A DNA stretch of 64,000 nucleotides from CAG-826 sp964654155 (GTDB lineage: Bacteria; Bacillota_I; Bacilli_A; RFN20; CAG-826), in the NCBI GenBank assembly GCA_964654155.1, contig CAZZGL010000001.1, forward strand, positions 1 to 64,000. The letters are read 5' to 3'. The position numbers were made by a program, and so were the translations under genes. Position 1 is the first letter of the stretch, and every line of letters starts with the position of its first letter. The notes beneath the pieces are model-generated. The model did not search any database and was not told the DNA's origin. It was given only the letters and a program-made list of their open reading frames with translations. Positions 1 through 7,871 of this stretch are shown one piece after another.

Positions 1-1
1 A

Positions 2-61
2 TTTCAGTTTTTGAAAAAATCCTTTAAAACGGAATTTAATTATTTAATTGAGCAAAAGTAA
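2..61 (+). CDS. possible C-terminal end of an upstream gene (partial)
   Basis: Frame 2 is open from the window edge for 19 codons and ends in TAA at 59-61. The predicted tail is lysine-rich (…SFKTEFNYLIEQK). The terminator at 145-191 lies downstream on the same strand, which would fit a + strand gene ending here. With so few codons this could be chance, and no function can be given. Confidence 0.25.
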   Translation, partial: FQFLKKSFKTEFNYLIEQK

Positions 62-144
62 ATGCAACAATAGGTTCGCGCGCGTCAACTTTACTTTTTT
101 AAATATTTTATTTTTATGATAAAACAAGAATTTTTAATTAATAA

Positions 145-191
145 AAGAGATGGGTTTATTAATAGATATTGTCCATCTCTTGATTTTTTTT
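145..191 (+). terminator. rho-independent terminator
   Basis: The 9-bp inverted repeat AAGAGATGG (145-153) / CCATCTCTT (173-181) is followed by a T-rich run at 184-190. The T-run lies on the + strand side, so it most likely ends a transcript entering from the left. A short T-tract on the other side might also serve the convergent rubrerythrin gene. Confidence 0.7.
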
Positions 192-258
192 ATTCTCTAC
201 GATAGAAATATTATTTATTAGAATCAATTAGGCTTTATTTAATATTCATAATAGTAAA

Positions 259-795
259 TTAAATATTTTCGGCTTTTATTTCAAAAAAAGCTTTTGGATG
301 TGAGCAAACAGGGCATAATTCAGGAGCTTTTTTTCCTATATGAATATGTCCGCAATTGCGACATTTCCAAATTGCAACTCCATCCTTTTCAAAAACTTTA
401 CCTTCTTCAAGGTTTTTGATTAATTTTCGATATCTTTCTTCATGTTCTTTTTCTACTTTTCCTACTGATTCAAATAATATAGCTAATTCAACAAAACCTT
501 CTTCTCTTGCTTCTTTGGCCATACGAGCATACATATCAGTCCATTCAAAATTTTCTCCATTTGCGGCATCAGCAAGGTTATCAAAGGTTGATGGAATTCC
601 ATCGTGTAATGCTTTAAACCATAATTTAGCATGTTCTTTTTCATTTTCTGCAGTTTCTAAGAATATTTCTGCAATTTGTTCATAACCTTCTTTTTTTGCC
701 TTAGAAGCATAATAAGTATATTTTGTTCTTGCCATAGATTCACCGGCAAATGCTTCTAATAAATTTTTTTCAGTTTTTGTACCTTTATAATCCAT
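259..795 (-). CDS. rbr: rubrerythrin
   Basis: Non-haem iron protein that reduces hydrogen peroxide in the cytoplasm of anaerobes. Residues 1-135 or so form the ferritin-like diiron bundle, with repeated glutamate and E-x-x-H type ligands (ETAENEKEH and ESVGKVEKEHEERY). The C-terminal rubredoxin-like domain has the two CxxC knuckles CRNC and CPVC for one iron. An upstream in-frame ATG at 804 directly abuts the AAGGAG ribosome site, so the ATG at 795, nine bases after it, is the likelier start (178 aa, MDYKGTKTEKNL). It is divergent from the nitroreductase gene, suggesting a small redox or oxygen-defence region. Confidence 0.93.
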   Translation of the reverse strand: MDYKGTKTEKNLLEAFAGESMARTKYTYYASKAKKEGYEQIAEIFLETAENEKEHAKLWFKALHDGIPSTFDNLADAANGENFEWTDMYARMAKEAREEGFVELAILFESVGKVEKEHEERYRKLIKNLEEGKVFEKDGVAIWKCRNCGHIHIGKKAPELCPVCSHPKAFFEIKAENI

Positions 796-820
796 TAATG
801 TCATCTCCTTTTATATACAT

Positions 821-850
821 ATTTTACCCTACAATAAAATTTATTTCCAA
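821..850 (-). promoter_or_regulatory. candidate promoter of rubrerythrin
   Basis: Read on the minus strand, TTGGAA (850-845) and TAAAAT (826-821) are separated by 18 bases and lie just upstream of the ribosome site. This is a reasonable sigma-A promoter by eye. No clear PerR palindrome was seen next to it. Confidence 0.4.
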
Positions 851-957
851 TAAATGTAAAAAATACTTTATTCATTGCATAAATTAAATTTTTATATAGA
901 GTATATTTTTATTTATATTTATTGTGATAATATATAAATGTAAATAGAGGTGATCAA

Positions 958-1464
958 GTGGAAACGATTGAGTGTATTCTTAAAAGAAGAAGTGTTCGTA
1001 GGTTTAAGCATGATACAATTAGCGATAAAATAATTAATACTCTTTTAGAATGTGCGATGGCGGGACCAAGCGCTGTTAATAAAAAGCCTTGGGAATTTTA
1101 TGTTATTAAAAATAGTGAAGTTTTAGAAAGAATAAGAAAAGCATCTTTATATAGTGATTTTAATGCTCCATTAGCGATTATTGTTGCTGGAAATACATCA
1201 CGTTCTTTATCAAAAAGAGACAATGATTTCTGGATTCAAGATTGTTCAGCTTCTATTGAAAATATTTTACTTGCGGCAACTTCTTTGGGATTAGGAAGTG
1301 TTTGGTGTGGAATATATCCTATTGAAAGAGTAGTCACACGAATTCGAAAAGAATTAAATGCTTCTGAAAATATTATTCCTCTTGGTTTGGTTTATATAGG
1401 ATATCCTGATCAAGATTTAGAAGCTAGAACTCAATTTGACGAAAATAATGTTCATATAATTTAG
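958..1464 (+). CDS. nitroreductase family protein (FMN-dependent)
   Basis: Predicted flavin oxidoreductase using NAD(P)H to reduce nitro compounds, quinones or similar acceptors. The N-terminus has the family signature RRSVRRF, followed by AGPSAVNKKPWEF, which contacts FMN phosphate. WIQDCSASIENILLAATSLG and GSVWCGIYP form the later core. At 168 aa it is a short, single-domain member, similar to the NADH-dependent anaerobic type. The start is GTG at 958, supported by a strong AGAGGTGATCA ribosome site. It is monocistronic and divergent from rubrerythrin. The physiological substrate cannot be told. Confidence 0.88.
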   Translation: METIECILKRRSVRRFKHDTISDKIINTLLECAMAGPSAVNKKPWEFYVIKNSEVLERIRKASLYSDFNAPLAIIVAGNTSRSLSKRDNDFWIQDCSASIENILLAATSLGLGSVWCGIYPIERVVTRIRKELNASENIIPLGLVYIGYPDQDLEARTQFDENNVHII

Positions 1465-1545
1465 TTTAGTTAATTTGTTTAATGATTTAATTGTTTTATT
1501 AGTCTTTTATTATCATTCATATTATTTAAAGAGGAGGGATGTATT

Positions 1546-2556
1546 ATGAATGAAAAAATTTATACAAATAAAAAAAGAGGAATGCAAGTATTAATTCTAA
1601 CAATTGTCTTATATTTAATTGCCATTATTGGCTTAGTCTTTTTTATTAATCAATTAGAAGAAGAAACAAATATTGTTTATATTTTAGGCACAATCATATG
1701 TGGAATATATGCTGGATTTGGTTGGATTTTATTGTTGGGATTAAAGGTATTAAAACCACAAGAAGCTCTTGTTTTAACTTTATTTGGTAAATATGTTGGA
1801 ACTATTAAAGGCGATGGCTTTTATTTTGTTAATCCGTTCTGTGTGAGTTTTAATCCAGCAGCAAAAACAAAGTTAAACCAAAGCGGAGATGTTACTACAC
1901 ATAGTGCTTTCGTTGGTAAAGATGGAGAAAATGGAATCGAAATTGTGTCACAAAAATTATCTTTAAAGATTATGACTTTAAATAATAATAAGCAAAAAAT
2001 AAATGATTGTTTAGGTAATCCGATTGAAATTGGTATTGCGGTAACATGGCGAATTACCGATACCGCAAAAGCAGTATTTAATGTAGATAATTACAAAGAA
2101 TTTTTATCTTTACAATGTGATTCAGCATTAAGAAATGTTGTTAGAGTATATCCTTATGATGTTGCACCTAATGTTGATACAACTGGAGATGGTATTGCTG
2201 ATGATGGTAGTTTAAGAGGATCAAGTGAAGTTGTTGCTTCAAGAATTAGAGAAGAAATTCAAGAAAGAGTAAAAGAAGCGGGTATTGAGATTATTGAATC
2301 ACGAATTACATATTTAGCATATGCTCCAGAAATTGCAGCAGTTATGCTTCAACGTCAACAAGCATCCGCGATTGTCGATGCTAGAAAGATGATTGTCGAT
2401 GGCGCTGTTGGAATGGTTGAAATGGCATTAGAAAGATTAAATGAAGAAGAAATTGTTAAATTAAACGATGAAGAAAAAGCCAGACTTGTTTCTAATTTGC
2501 TCGTTGTATTATGTGGAAATCATGATGCTCAACCAGTTGTAAATTCAGGTAATTAA
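1546..2556 (+). CDS. SPFH/band 7 (stomatin-like) membrane protein
   Basis: Predicted membrane-scaffold protein of the SPFH superfamily. Two hydrophobic segments (about residues 14-36 and 44-66) precede the band-7 domain, which begins at VLKPQEALVLTLFGKYVGTIKGDGF. The middle holds the usual VTWRITD…AVFNVDNYKEFL region and the C-terminal part is a helical coiled-coil-like stretch (REEIQERVKEAGIEIIESRITYLAYAPEIA), with a QRQQA motif typical of prokaryotic members. Length 336 aa is normal for the family. It has a strong GAGGAGGG ribosome site and stands alone between terminators. The role in Firmicutes is mostly unknown. Confidence 0.88.
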   Translation: MNEKIYTNKKRGMQVLILTIVLYLIAIIGLVFFINQLEEETNIVYILGTIICGIYAGFGWILLLGLKVLKPQEALVLTLFGKYVGTIKGDGFYFVNPFCVSFNPAAKTKLNQSGDVTTHSAFVGKDGENGIEIVSQKLSLKIMTLNNNKQKINDCLGNPIEIGIAVTWRITDTAKAVFNVDNYKEFLSLQCDSALRNVVRVYPYDVAPNVDTTGDGIADDGSLRGSSEVVASRIREEIQERVKEAGIEIIESRITYLAYAPEIAAVMLQRQQASAIVDARKMIVDGAVGMVEMALERLNEEEIVKLNDEEKARLVSNLLVVLCGNHDAQPVVNSGN

Positions 2557-2571
2557 TTATTAAATGTAATA

Positions 2572-2604
2572 TAAGGTATTTATCTTTTGGTAAGTACCTT
2601 TTAT
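2572..2604 (+). terminator. probable terminator of the SPFH gene
   Basis: The stem AAGGTA (2573-2578) / TACCTTT (2595-2601) is followed by a short T-rich run. The U-tract is weak, so termination may be partial. Confidence 0.45.
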
Positions 2605-2605
2605 T

Positions 2606-2684
2606 ATAAAAAAATAAAAAAAATCAAAAAAATAAAAACCCCTTTAGTTTTCTAACTATTTAGTTAGTCCAACTTTTTGGGGTT
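2606..2684 (-). terminator. terminator of the VTC-DUF4956 operon
   Basis: On the minus strand, AACCCC (2684-2679) pairs with GGGGTT (2642-2637) and encloses an inner hairpin CTAACTA/TAGTTAG (2667-2652). A T-rich tract follows from about 2637 down to 2606. The outline CCCCAAAAAGTTGGAC resembles sequences at the ends of IS3-type elements, but no transposase remains. Confidence 0.7.
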
Positions 2685-2700
2685 GAATACATAAAGTGTC

Positions 2701-3393
2701 CTATTTAGAATTATAGCGTCTAACAACTAAAGTAACATTCATATTTCCATTTTTAACTCTAATTTCATCAATCATTTGTTTATTAAGCTTTTGATCTTTA
2801 ACATTGATGAAGTATGTTAATTCAAACATGGTTCCAAAATCACTGGTTTTTATTTTGGATAAATGGTAATCAGAGCAATATTCATTTAGGATTTCATCAA
2901 AGATTCCATCGTAATTTATATCTTCTGGTATAATTATTTTTAATGTCATATTTCTTGAATTTGGCATTCCATAGTTTGTAAAATGAATGATTAATAAGAC
3001 TAACAAAAGAATTAAACAAATAATAGAAGAGGCGAGAACGTAACCTAATCCACACGCTAAGCCAACTGCAACAGACATAAATATATATGATAAATCTTCG
3101 GTATTTTTTTGTTCGCTTCTAAATCTAGTTAAGGCGAATATACCCGCTAATGAAAGGCCACCAGCAATGTTGTCTCTTACAAAAAACACAACTAATGAAA
3201 CGATTATAGGAAGCATAATTAGTGTAGTTAGAAATTCTTTGTTGTAGCCAACTTTTCTTTTTGTAAAGTGATAAACCAAGGAAATTGCGAATCCTAACAA
3301 TAAGGATATACCTAAAATTAAAATACAATTTCCTATTGTAAACTCATCGGTTAAAATTGAATCAAATGCTCCGGTTAAAATTAATAAATTCAT
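2701..3393 (-). CDS. DUF4956 family membrane protein
   Basis: Uncharacterised membrane protein with the DUF4956 layout. Three to four N-terminal transmembrane helices (about 20-42, 56-73, 80-90, 110-137) are followed by a soluble C-terminal domain. The conserved LAGIFALTRFRS motif followed by a GLACGLG helix is what identifies the family. The start ATG overlaps the TGA stop of the upstream VTC-domain gene as ATGA, so translation is coupled, and AAGGAG lies 12 bases before it. The family commonly sits beside VTC polymerases, suggesting a shared role in polyphosphate or a surface polymer. The molecular function is unknown. Confidence 0.82.
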   Translation of the reverse strand: MNLLILTGAFDSILTDEFTIGNCILILGISLLLGFAISLVYHFTKRKVGYNKEFLTTLIMLPIIVSLVVFFVRDNIAGGLSLAGIFALTRFRSEQKNTEDLSYIFMSVAVGLACGLGYVLASSIICLILLLVLLIIHFTNYGMPNSRNMTLKIIIPEDINYDGIFDEILNEYCSDYHLSKIKTSDFGTMFELTYFINVKDQKLNKQMIDEIRVKNGNMNVTLVVRRYNSK

Positions 3394-4124
3394 GATACAA
3401 CACTCCTTTTCTTTTGCATTTCTTTTTTATATTGATGACCATATTTTGAGAAGCTCCTTCGATAGATATTATTTTTAGATAGCATTTCAACAATCCATAA
3501 TGGCATGGAATTATTTGCCTTAATTTCCATGATAATTTGGTCAGAATCGATAATTTTTTCCATATTTTCCTCATAAATATCAATATTTAGGTTATTTCTT
3601 CTAGCTAATAGATTCATATCAAATGTCAAACGTAGGCTCTTATCTTCCTTACCAACAAACGCTAAACGCTCATAGGATAGAAATAATGACTTATGTACAT
3701 TTCGATAGGAAAGAAAGTAGTTAAATTCTTTTAAAACTTGATTTTCAACATAGGTATTTTTATTAGGAATAATGTGATTTTCTAAGAATAAATCTAATTC
3801 ATTTTTCGATAGTTTTATTCTTCTTTTGGTTACTATATCTGATACTTTCTTTTTAATTTCTAAAAAATATTCATCTTTACCATCGTTATAAAAACCATAT
3901 TTTCGAATGCGCATTTTTTCCTTATAATAAGGCTTCATAACGGATAAGCGAATTAAGTGATTATCTTCCGTATCTAGATAGATGTTTCTAATTAAATACC
4001 ACTTTCCATTTTCACAAAATTTATCATAATTCATGTGTTGAAGAATAATAGGAATTATTTTTTCCATTTGTGAACGTGACAAAAGAAATTTTCGTTCTTT
4101 GCGTTTGAAAGAAAGTATTTCCAT
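3390..4124 (-). CDS. VTC-domain polyphosphate polymerase-like protein
   Basis: Predicted member of the VTC/triphosphate-tunnel family, whose yeast relative Vtc4 makes polyphosphate from ATP. Tunnel-type basic and acidic motifs are visible: RKERKFLL near the N-terminus, IRNIYLDT, EKMRIRKYG, EYFLEIKKK and TKRRIKLS, then a C-terminal EIKANNSMPLW and FSKYGHQY. Upstream in-frame GTG (4133) and ATG (4130) overlap or crowd the AAGGAG site; ATG at 4124, eight bases from it, is the preferred start (244 aa). It is the first gene of a two-gene operon with DUF4956. Whether the product is polyphosphate here is inference. Confidence 0.82.
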   Translation of the reverse strand: MEILSFKRKERKFLLSRSQMEKIIPIILQHMNYDKFCENGKWYLIRNIYLDTEDNHLIRLSVMKPYYKEKMRIRKYGFYNDGKDEYFLEIKKKVSDIVTKRRIKLSKNELDLFLENHIIPNKNTYVENQVLKEFNYFLSYRNVHKSLFLSYERLAFVGKEDKSLRLTFDMNLLARRNNLNIDIYEENMEKIIDSDQIIMEIKANNSMPLWIVEMLSKNNIYRRSFSKYGHQYKKEMQKKRSVVS

Positions 4125-4208
4125 TGACATCACTCCTTTTTAAATGTTATTAAAAAAAGAAACAAATGTAAATAGAAAAAGATAAAATCAAAAAAATACC
4201 AAAATGTA

Positions 4209-4222
4209 TGATAACGCTTTTT
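4209..4222 (+). promoter_or_regulatory. weak cre-like site upstream of galM
   Basis: TGATAACGCTTTTT agrees with the CcpA consensus TGWAARCGYTWNCW except at two positions, keeping the central CG. It lies just upstream of the probable galM promoter, where binding would repress. Support is only by pattern. Confidence 0.35.
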
Positions 4223-4245
4223 TATAGCAATTAATTTTTTCTTTG

Positions 4246-4254
4246 TGATAGAAT
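4246..4254 (+). promoter_or_regulatory. extended -10 promoter of the gal operon
   Basis: TGATAGAAT is a TGn-extended -10 box about 20 bases before the galM ribosome site. No good -35 hexamer is present, as is common with extended -10 promoters. Confidence 0.45.
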
Positions 4255-4274
4255 TATAAAGAGGTGAAATTATT

Positions 4275-5237
4275 ATGATAATTGACATGAAACAAATAAA
4301 CTACAATAACGAAAAATTTGATTGTATAACATTAAAAAATAAAAAGGGATTAGAAATAACTCTTACATCCTTTGGTGCTGCTTTACATAAAGTGTTTTAC
4401 AAAACATTATTAACTTTAGCGCCTGAAGATGAAATTGAATTTATTAAGAGTCCTTCATATTTTGGAAAGACAGTAGGACGCATTTCAGGACGCATTGAAA
4501 ATAGCGTCATGGAAATAAATGGTGTAGATTATAAATTTGTCGCTAATGAAGGAAAACACTGCTTACATTCAGGACCAGATGGTTTATCAAATAAGATTTT
4601 TAAAACTGAAATCAAAGAAGAAAATGACTATACAAAAGTTATTTTTACATACAATTCTAAAGATGGTGAAGCAGGCTTTCCAGGCAATGTTATCTTTACC
4701 ATAACATATTTAATTAAAGAGGATGAAAACATATTTACGATTACACATGATGTTGTTAGTGATGCAGATACACCTATTAATTTAACAAATCACGCTTATT
4801 TTAATATGGGTGAAAAAGTTGACATGTCATATATGGATTTAAAAATAATGGCGTCTCGTTATTTAAGTGTTGATCATGAATTGATAGTAAAAGAAAATCT
4901 TCCGGTTACGCCATTTTTTGATTTTAGAAAAGGTGGAAAACTTGAAAACCATTTAGCGCCTTATACAAATGGAATAAGCTGTATCGATCATGATTTTGTT
5001 TTAGACAATGGCCGTTATTCACCAGCATTAGTTTTAATTAATCCTAAATTAAAATTAAAATTGACTGTTGATACAAATTATCCTATTTTACATATTTATG
5101 CAAATCCGCATAATCCTGATTTATTAACATATAATGCTTTGGCAATTGAATGTAAAAAGAGCAATATTGAATCGATGATTGTTAAGGCATTTGAACATGA
5201 AACATTTGTTATTTCATATCAAATAGAAGAATTATAA
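4275..5237 (+). CDS. galM: aldose 1-epimerase (galactose mutarotase)
   Basis: Interconverts beta- and alpha-D-galactose before phosphorylation by GalK. Family motifs seen in order: GAALHKVFY, GRISGRIEN, HCLHSGPDGLSNKIF (substrate-binding His), NLTNHAYFNMG with the catalytic-acid His, IDHDFVLDNG and LAIECKKS with the catalytic-base Glu. Length 320 aa is slightly short but complete. The AGAGGTGA ribosome site supports the start at 4275. It is the first gene of galM-galT-galE-galK, and all Leloir enzymes are in one run, so galactose is the expected substrate. Confidence 0.93.
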   Translation: MIIDMKQINYNNEKFDCITLKNKKGLEITLTSFGAALHKVFYKTLLTLAPEDEIEFIKSPSYFGKTVGRISGRIENSVMEINGVDYKFVANEGKHCLHSGPDGLSNKIFKTEIKEENDYTKVIFTYNSKDGEAGFPGNVIFTITYLIKEDENIFTITHDVVSDADTPINLTNHAYFNMGEKVDMSYMDLKIMASRYLSVDHELIVKENLPVTPFFDFRKGGKLENHLAPYTNGISCIDHDFVLDNGRYSPALVLINPKLKLKLTVDTNYPILHIYANPHNPDLLTYNALAIECKKSNIESMIVKAFEHETFVISYQIEEL

Positions 5238-5314
5238 AAACATTAGATTTTATCGGACTTTTTACTTACTTTTGAATTAAATTTGTGGCATAATTATGAT
5301 GCGGAGGAATGGTT

Positions 5315-6835
5315 ATGAATATTAATAAAACAATAAAAAAAATACTTACATATGCATATTTGAAACTTGATCTTCATGATTGGGATTATATTTATATCCA
5401 AAATCGTCTTTTAGATGTTTTAGGGTTAGATTCATATGATGAATCAGAAATTGATGTTGATGAAATTAAAAAATTAACTGTTCCTGATAAAATTATTGAT
5501 GAGCTTAATGAGTATCTTATCGATATAGGTAAAGATGCAAAAGAACGAGAATTGTTAATTACGAAAATTATGGGTATCATTTCCCCTTTACCAAGTGTCG
5601 TATTAAATAATTTTTTGAAGATAGAAAAAACAAATTCCCAAAGAGCTTTAGATTATCTTTATAATCTCCAAATATCTAATAACTACATTCAACATACTGC
5701 AGTAAGTAAAAACAAATATTGGAAGGCTGAATTTGATAATAATTTTCTTGAAATAACTATTAATTTATCAAAACCAGAAAAGAAAAATTCTGATATTGCT
5801 AAATTGGTTGGTAAGACTGATGTAACATATCCAAAATGTTTATTATGTGGTGAAAACTTAGGATATGCTGGTAGAGTTAATCATCCTTCAAGAATGAATA
5901 TAAGAACAATTCCACTAGTTTTAAATGATGAAGAATGGTTTATGCAATATTCCCCATATGTTTATTATTATGAGCATTGCATTGTAATATTAAAAAATCA
6001 TGAACCTATGATGATGGGAAGAAGAATATTTAATTCACTTTTAGAATTTGTGAATCGGTTTCCAACATTCTTTATAGGATCTAATGCTGAATTGCCAATT
6101 GTTGGCGGCTCGATTTTAAATCACGAGCATTTCCAAGGTGGTGGACACAAAATGCCTATGATGTACTCAAAACCACTTTTAGAAATTAAAACGCAAAAAT
6201 ATCAAGATTGTAAGATTGAATATTTGGATTGGTATAATTCAGTTATTAAAATTTCTTCAACTTCCAAGCAATCTATTATTGATGTTGCTGAAAGTATCTA
6301 TAATTCTTGGTGTAGTTATAGTGATGAAGAAAATGATATAGTTGCTTTTAGTGAAGGTAAAAAACATAATACGGTAACACCTATTGCCACAAAAGAAGGC
6401 GATATGTTTAGCTTATATTTAATTTTAAGAAATAATCGCTGCAACGAAGAACATCCTGATGGTATTTTTCATGCACATAAGGAATATCACAACTTTAAAA
6501 GTGAGGGTATTGGTTTAATTGAAGCCATGGGAATGTTTATTTTACCAGCTAGATTAAATCGTCAAATAAATGAACTTGCAGTTTTATTAAATGACCCTGA
6601 ATTTGGTATAGATGCATATTTTGAAACTCATAATGATTTAGAAATTCATCGTGAAATGATTACTAAATTGCATTCTTCTCTAGGAAAAGTTGTTACTATT
6701 GAAGAAGGAGTTTCTGCAATTAAAAATGAAATTAACAAAGCTTGTAAAGGTATTTTAGGTAATGTTGCGGTATTTAAAGTTGATAAAGATAATTTAAAAC
6801 CTTTACAAAAATTTATTGATATATTAGATATTTAA
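5315..6835 (+). CDS. galT: UDP-glucose--hexose-1-phosphate uridylyltransferase (class II)
   Basis: Transfers UMP from UDP-glucose to galactose-1-phosphate. The roughly 500-residue length and sequence match the GalT type of Lactobacillales/Bacillales rather than the 350-residue E. coli type. The motif GGSILNHEHFQGGGHKMPM carries the histidines of the nucleotidyl-transfer site, and RVNHPSRMNIRTIPL and HDFRCHEEHPDG-like NEEHPDGIFHAH follow the family. An ATG at 5309 lies one base after GGAGG, so the ATG at 5315, seven bases after it, is the better start (506 aa). It sits between galM and galE. Confidence 0.93.
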   Translation: MNINKTIKKILTYAYLKLDLHDWDYIYIQNRLLDVLGLDSYDESEIDVDEIKKLTVPDKIIDELNEYLIDIGKDAKERELLITKIMGIISPLPSVVLNNFLKIEKTNSQRALDYLYNLQISNNYIQHTAVSKNKYWKAEFDNNFLEITINLSKPEKKNSDIAKLVGKTDVTYPKCLLCGENLGYAGRVNHPSRMNIRTIPLVLNDEEWFMQYSPYVYYYEHCIVILKNHEPMMMGRRIFNSLLEFVNRFPTFFIGSNAELPIVGGSILNHEHFQGGGHKMPMMYSKPLLEIKTQKYQDCKIEYLDWYNSVIKISSTSKQSIIDVAESIYNSWCSYSDEENDIVAFSEGKKHNTVTPIATKEGDMFSLYLILRNNRCNEEHPDGIFHAHKEYHNFKSEGIGLIEAMGMFILPARLNRQINELAVLLNDPEFGIDAYFETHNDLEIHREMITKLHSSLGKVVTIEEGVSAIKNEINKACKGILGNVAVFKVDKDNLKPLQKFIDILDI

Positions 6836-6850
6836 GAAGAAGGTGAGTTT

Positions 6851-7870
6851 ATGAAAAACATTTTAGTCACTGGTGGAGCCGGTTATATCGGAAGTCATAC
6901 TATAGTTGAACTTATTAAAAGCGGTTATAATCCAATTATTGTTGATGATTTAAGCAATTCAAAAGAAGAAGTTATTAATCGAATTGAAAAAATTACTGGT
7001 TTTAGACCAAAATTTTACAAAATTTCTCTTTTAGATGAAAAAAATTTTGAAAAAATATTTATTGAAGAAAAAATTGATAGTGTCATTCATTTTGCAGGAT
7101 TTAAAGCTGTTGGAGAAAGTGTAAAAAAACCATTAATGTATTATAACAACAACATTAATTCCACTTTAATTCTATTAAAGATGATGGAAAAGTATAATGT
7201 TAAAAATATAGTATTTTCTTCTTCTGCGACTGTATATGGAAATCCTAAAATTGTTCCAATTAAAGAAGATTCTGAAGTCGGTGGCGTTACAAACCCTTAT
7301 GGTAGAACGAAATTTATGATTGAAGAGATATTAAAAGATGTTGCTTTAGTCAATAAATCAATGAACATAACAATATTAAGATATTTTAACCCTATTGGCG
7401 CACATGAAAGTGGATTAATTGGGGAAGACCCAAATGGTATACCAAATAATTTAATGCCTTATATTACCCAAGTTGCCATTGGAAAATTAGAAAAATTAAG
7501 AGTTTTTGGAAATGATTATAATACAGTTGATGGAACTGGAGTTAGAGATTATATTCATGTTGTTGATTTGGCTTTAGGCCATGTTGCCGCATTAAAGAAA
7601 ATGCAAGAAAATCATGGTTTATTAATTTATAATTTAGGAACCGGAAAAGGTGTTAGCGTTTTAGAAATGGTAAAGGCATTTGAAACTGCGAATAATATTA
7701 AAATTCCATATGAAATAACATCTAGAAGAGAAGGAGATATTGATGCATGTTATGCAGATTGTTCTAAAGCTAATAAAGAATTAAATTGGTATGCGAGAAA
7801 AACATTGGTTGATGCTTGTCATGATTCATGGCATTGGCAAAGCATGAACCCGAAAGGTTATGGTGAATAG
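6851..7870 (+). CDS. galE: UDP-glucose 4-epimerase
   Basis: Interconverts UDP-galactose and UDP-glucose, closing the Leloir cycle. It is a short-chain dehydrogenase-type Rossmann protein: the NAD site GGAGYIGSH is at the N-terminus, then HFAGFKAVGES, SSSATVYGNP and the catalytic Y-x-x-x-K in NPYGRTK. The galactose-specific LRYFNPIGAHESG and GVRDYIHVVDLA motifs are present. Length 339 aa is standard. A GAAGGTGAG ribosome site lies after galT with a 15-base gap, and the stop is one base before galK's start. Confidence 0.96.
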   Translation: MKNILVTGGAGYIGSHTIVELIKSGYNPIIVDDLSNSKEEVINRIEKITGFRPKFYKISLLDEKNFEKIFIEEKIDSVIHFAGFKAVGESVKKPLMYYNNNINSTLILLKMMEKYNVKNIVFSSSATVYGNPKIVPIKEDSEVGGVTNPYGRTKFMIEEILKDVALVNKSMNITILRYFNPIGAHESGLIGEDPNGIPNNLMPYITQVAIGKLEKLRVFGNDYNTVDGTGVRDYIHVVDLALGHVAALKKMQENHGLLIYNLGTGKGVSVLEMVKAFETANNIKIPYEITSRREGDIDACYADCSKANKELNWYARKTLVDACHDSWHWQSMNPKGYGE

Positions 7871-7871
7871 A

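Noticed and set aside
3125..3583. Two minus-strand frames overlapping the DUF4956 and VTC genes
   Set aside because: They are alternative frames of recognised genes without their own initiation signals.
5272..5300. TTGAAT (17) TATGAT as a promoter for galT
   Set aside because: Transcription would start inside the galT ribosome site, so galT is more likely read from the galM promoter.
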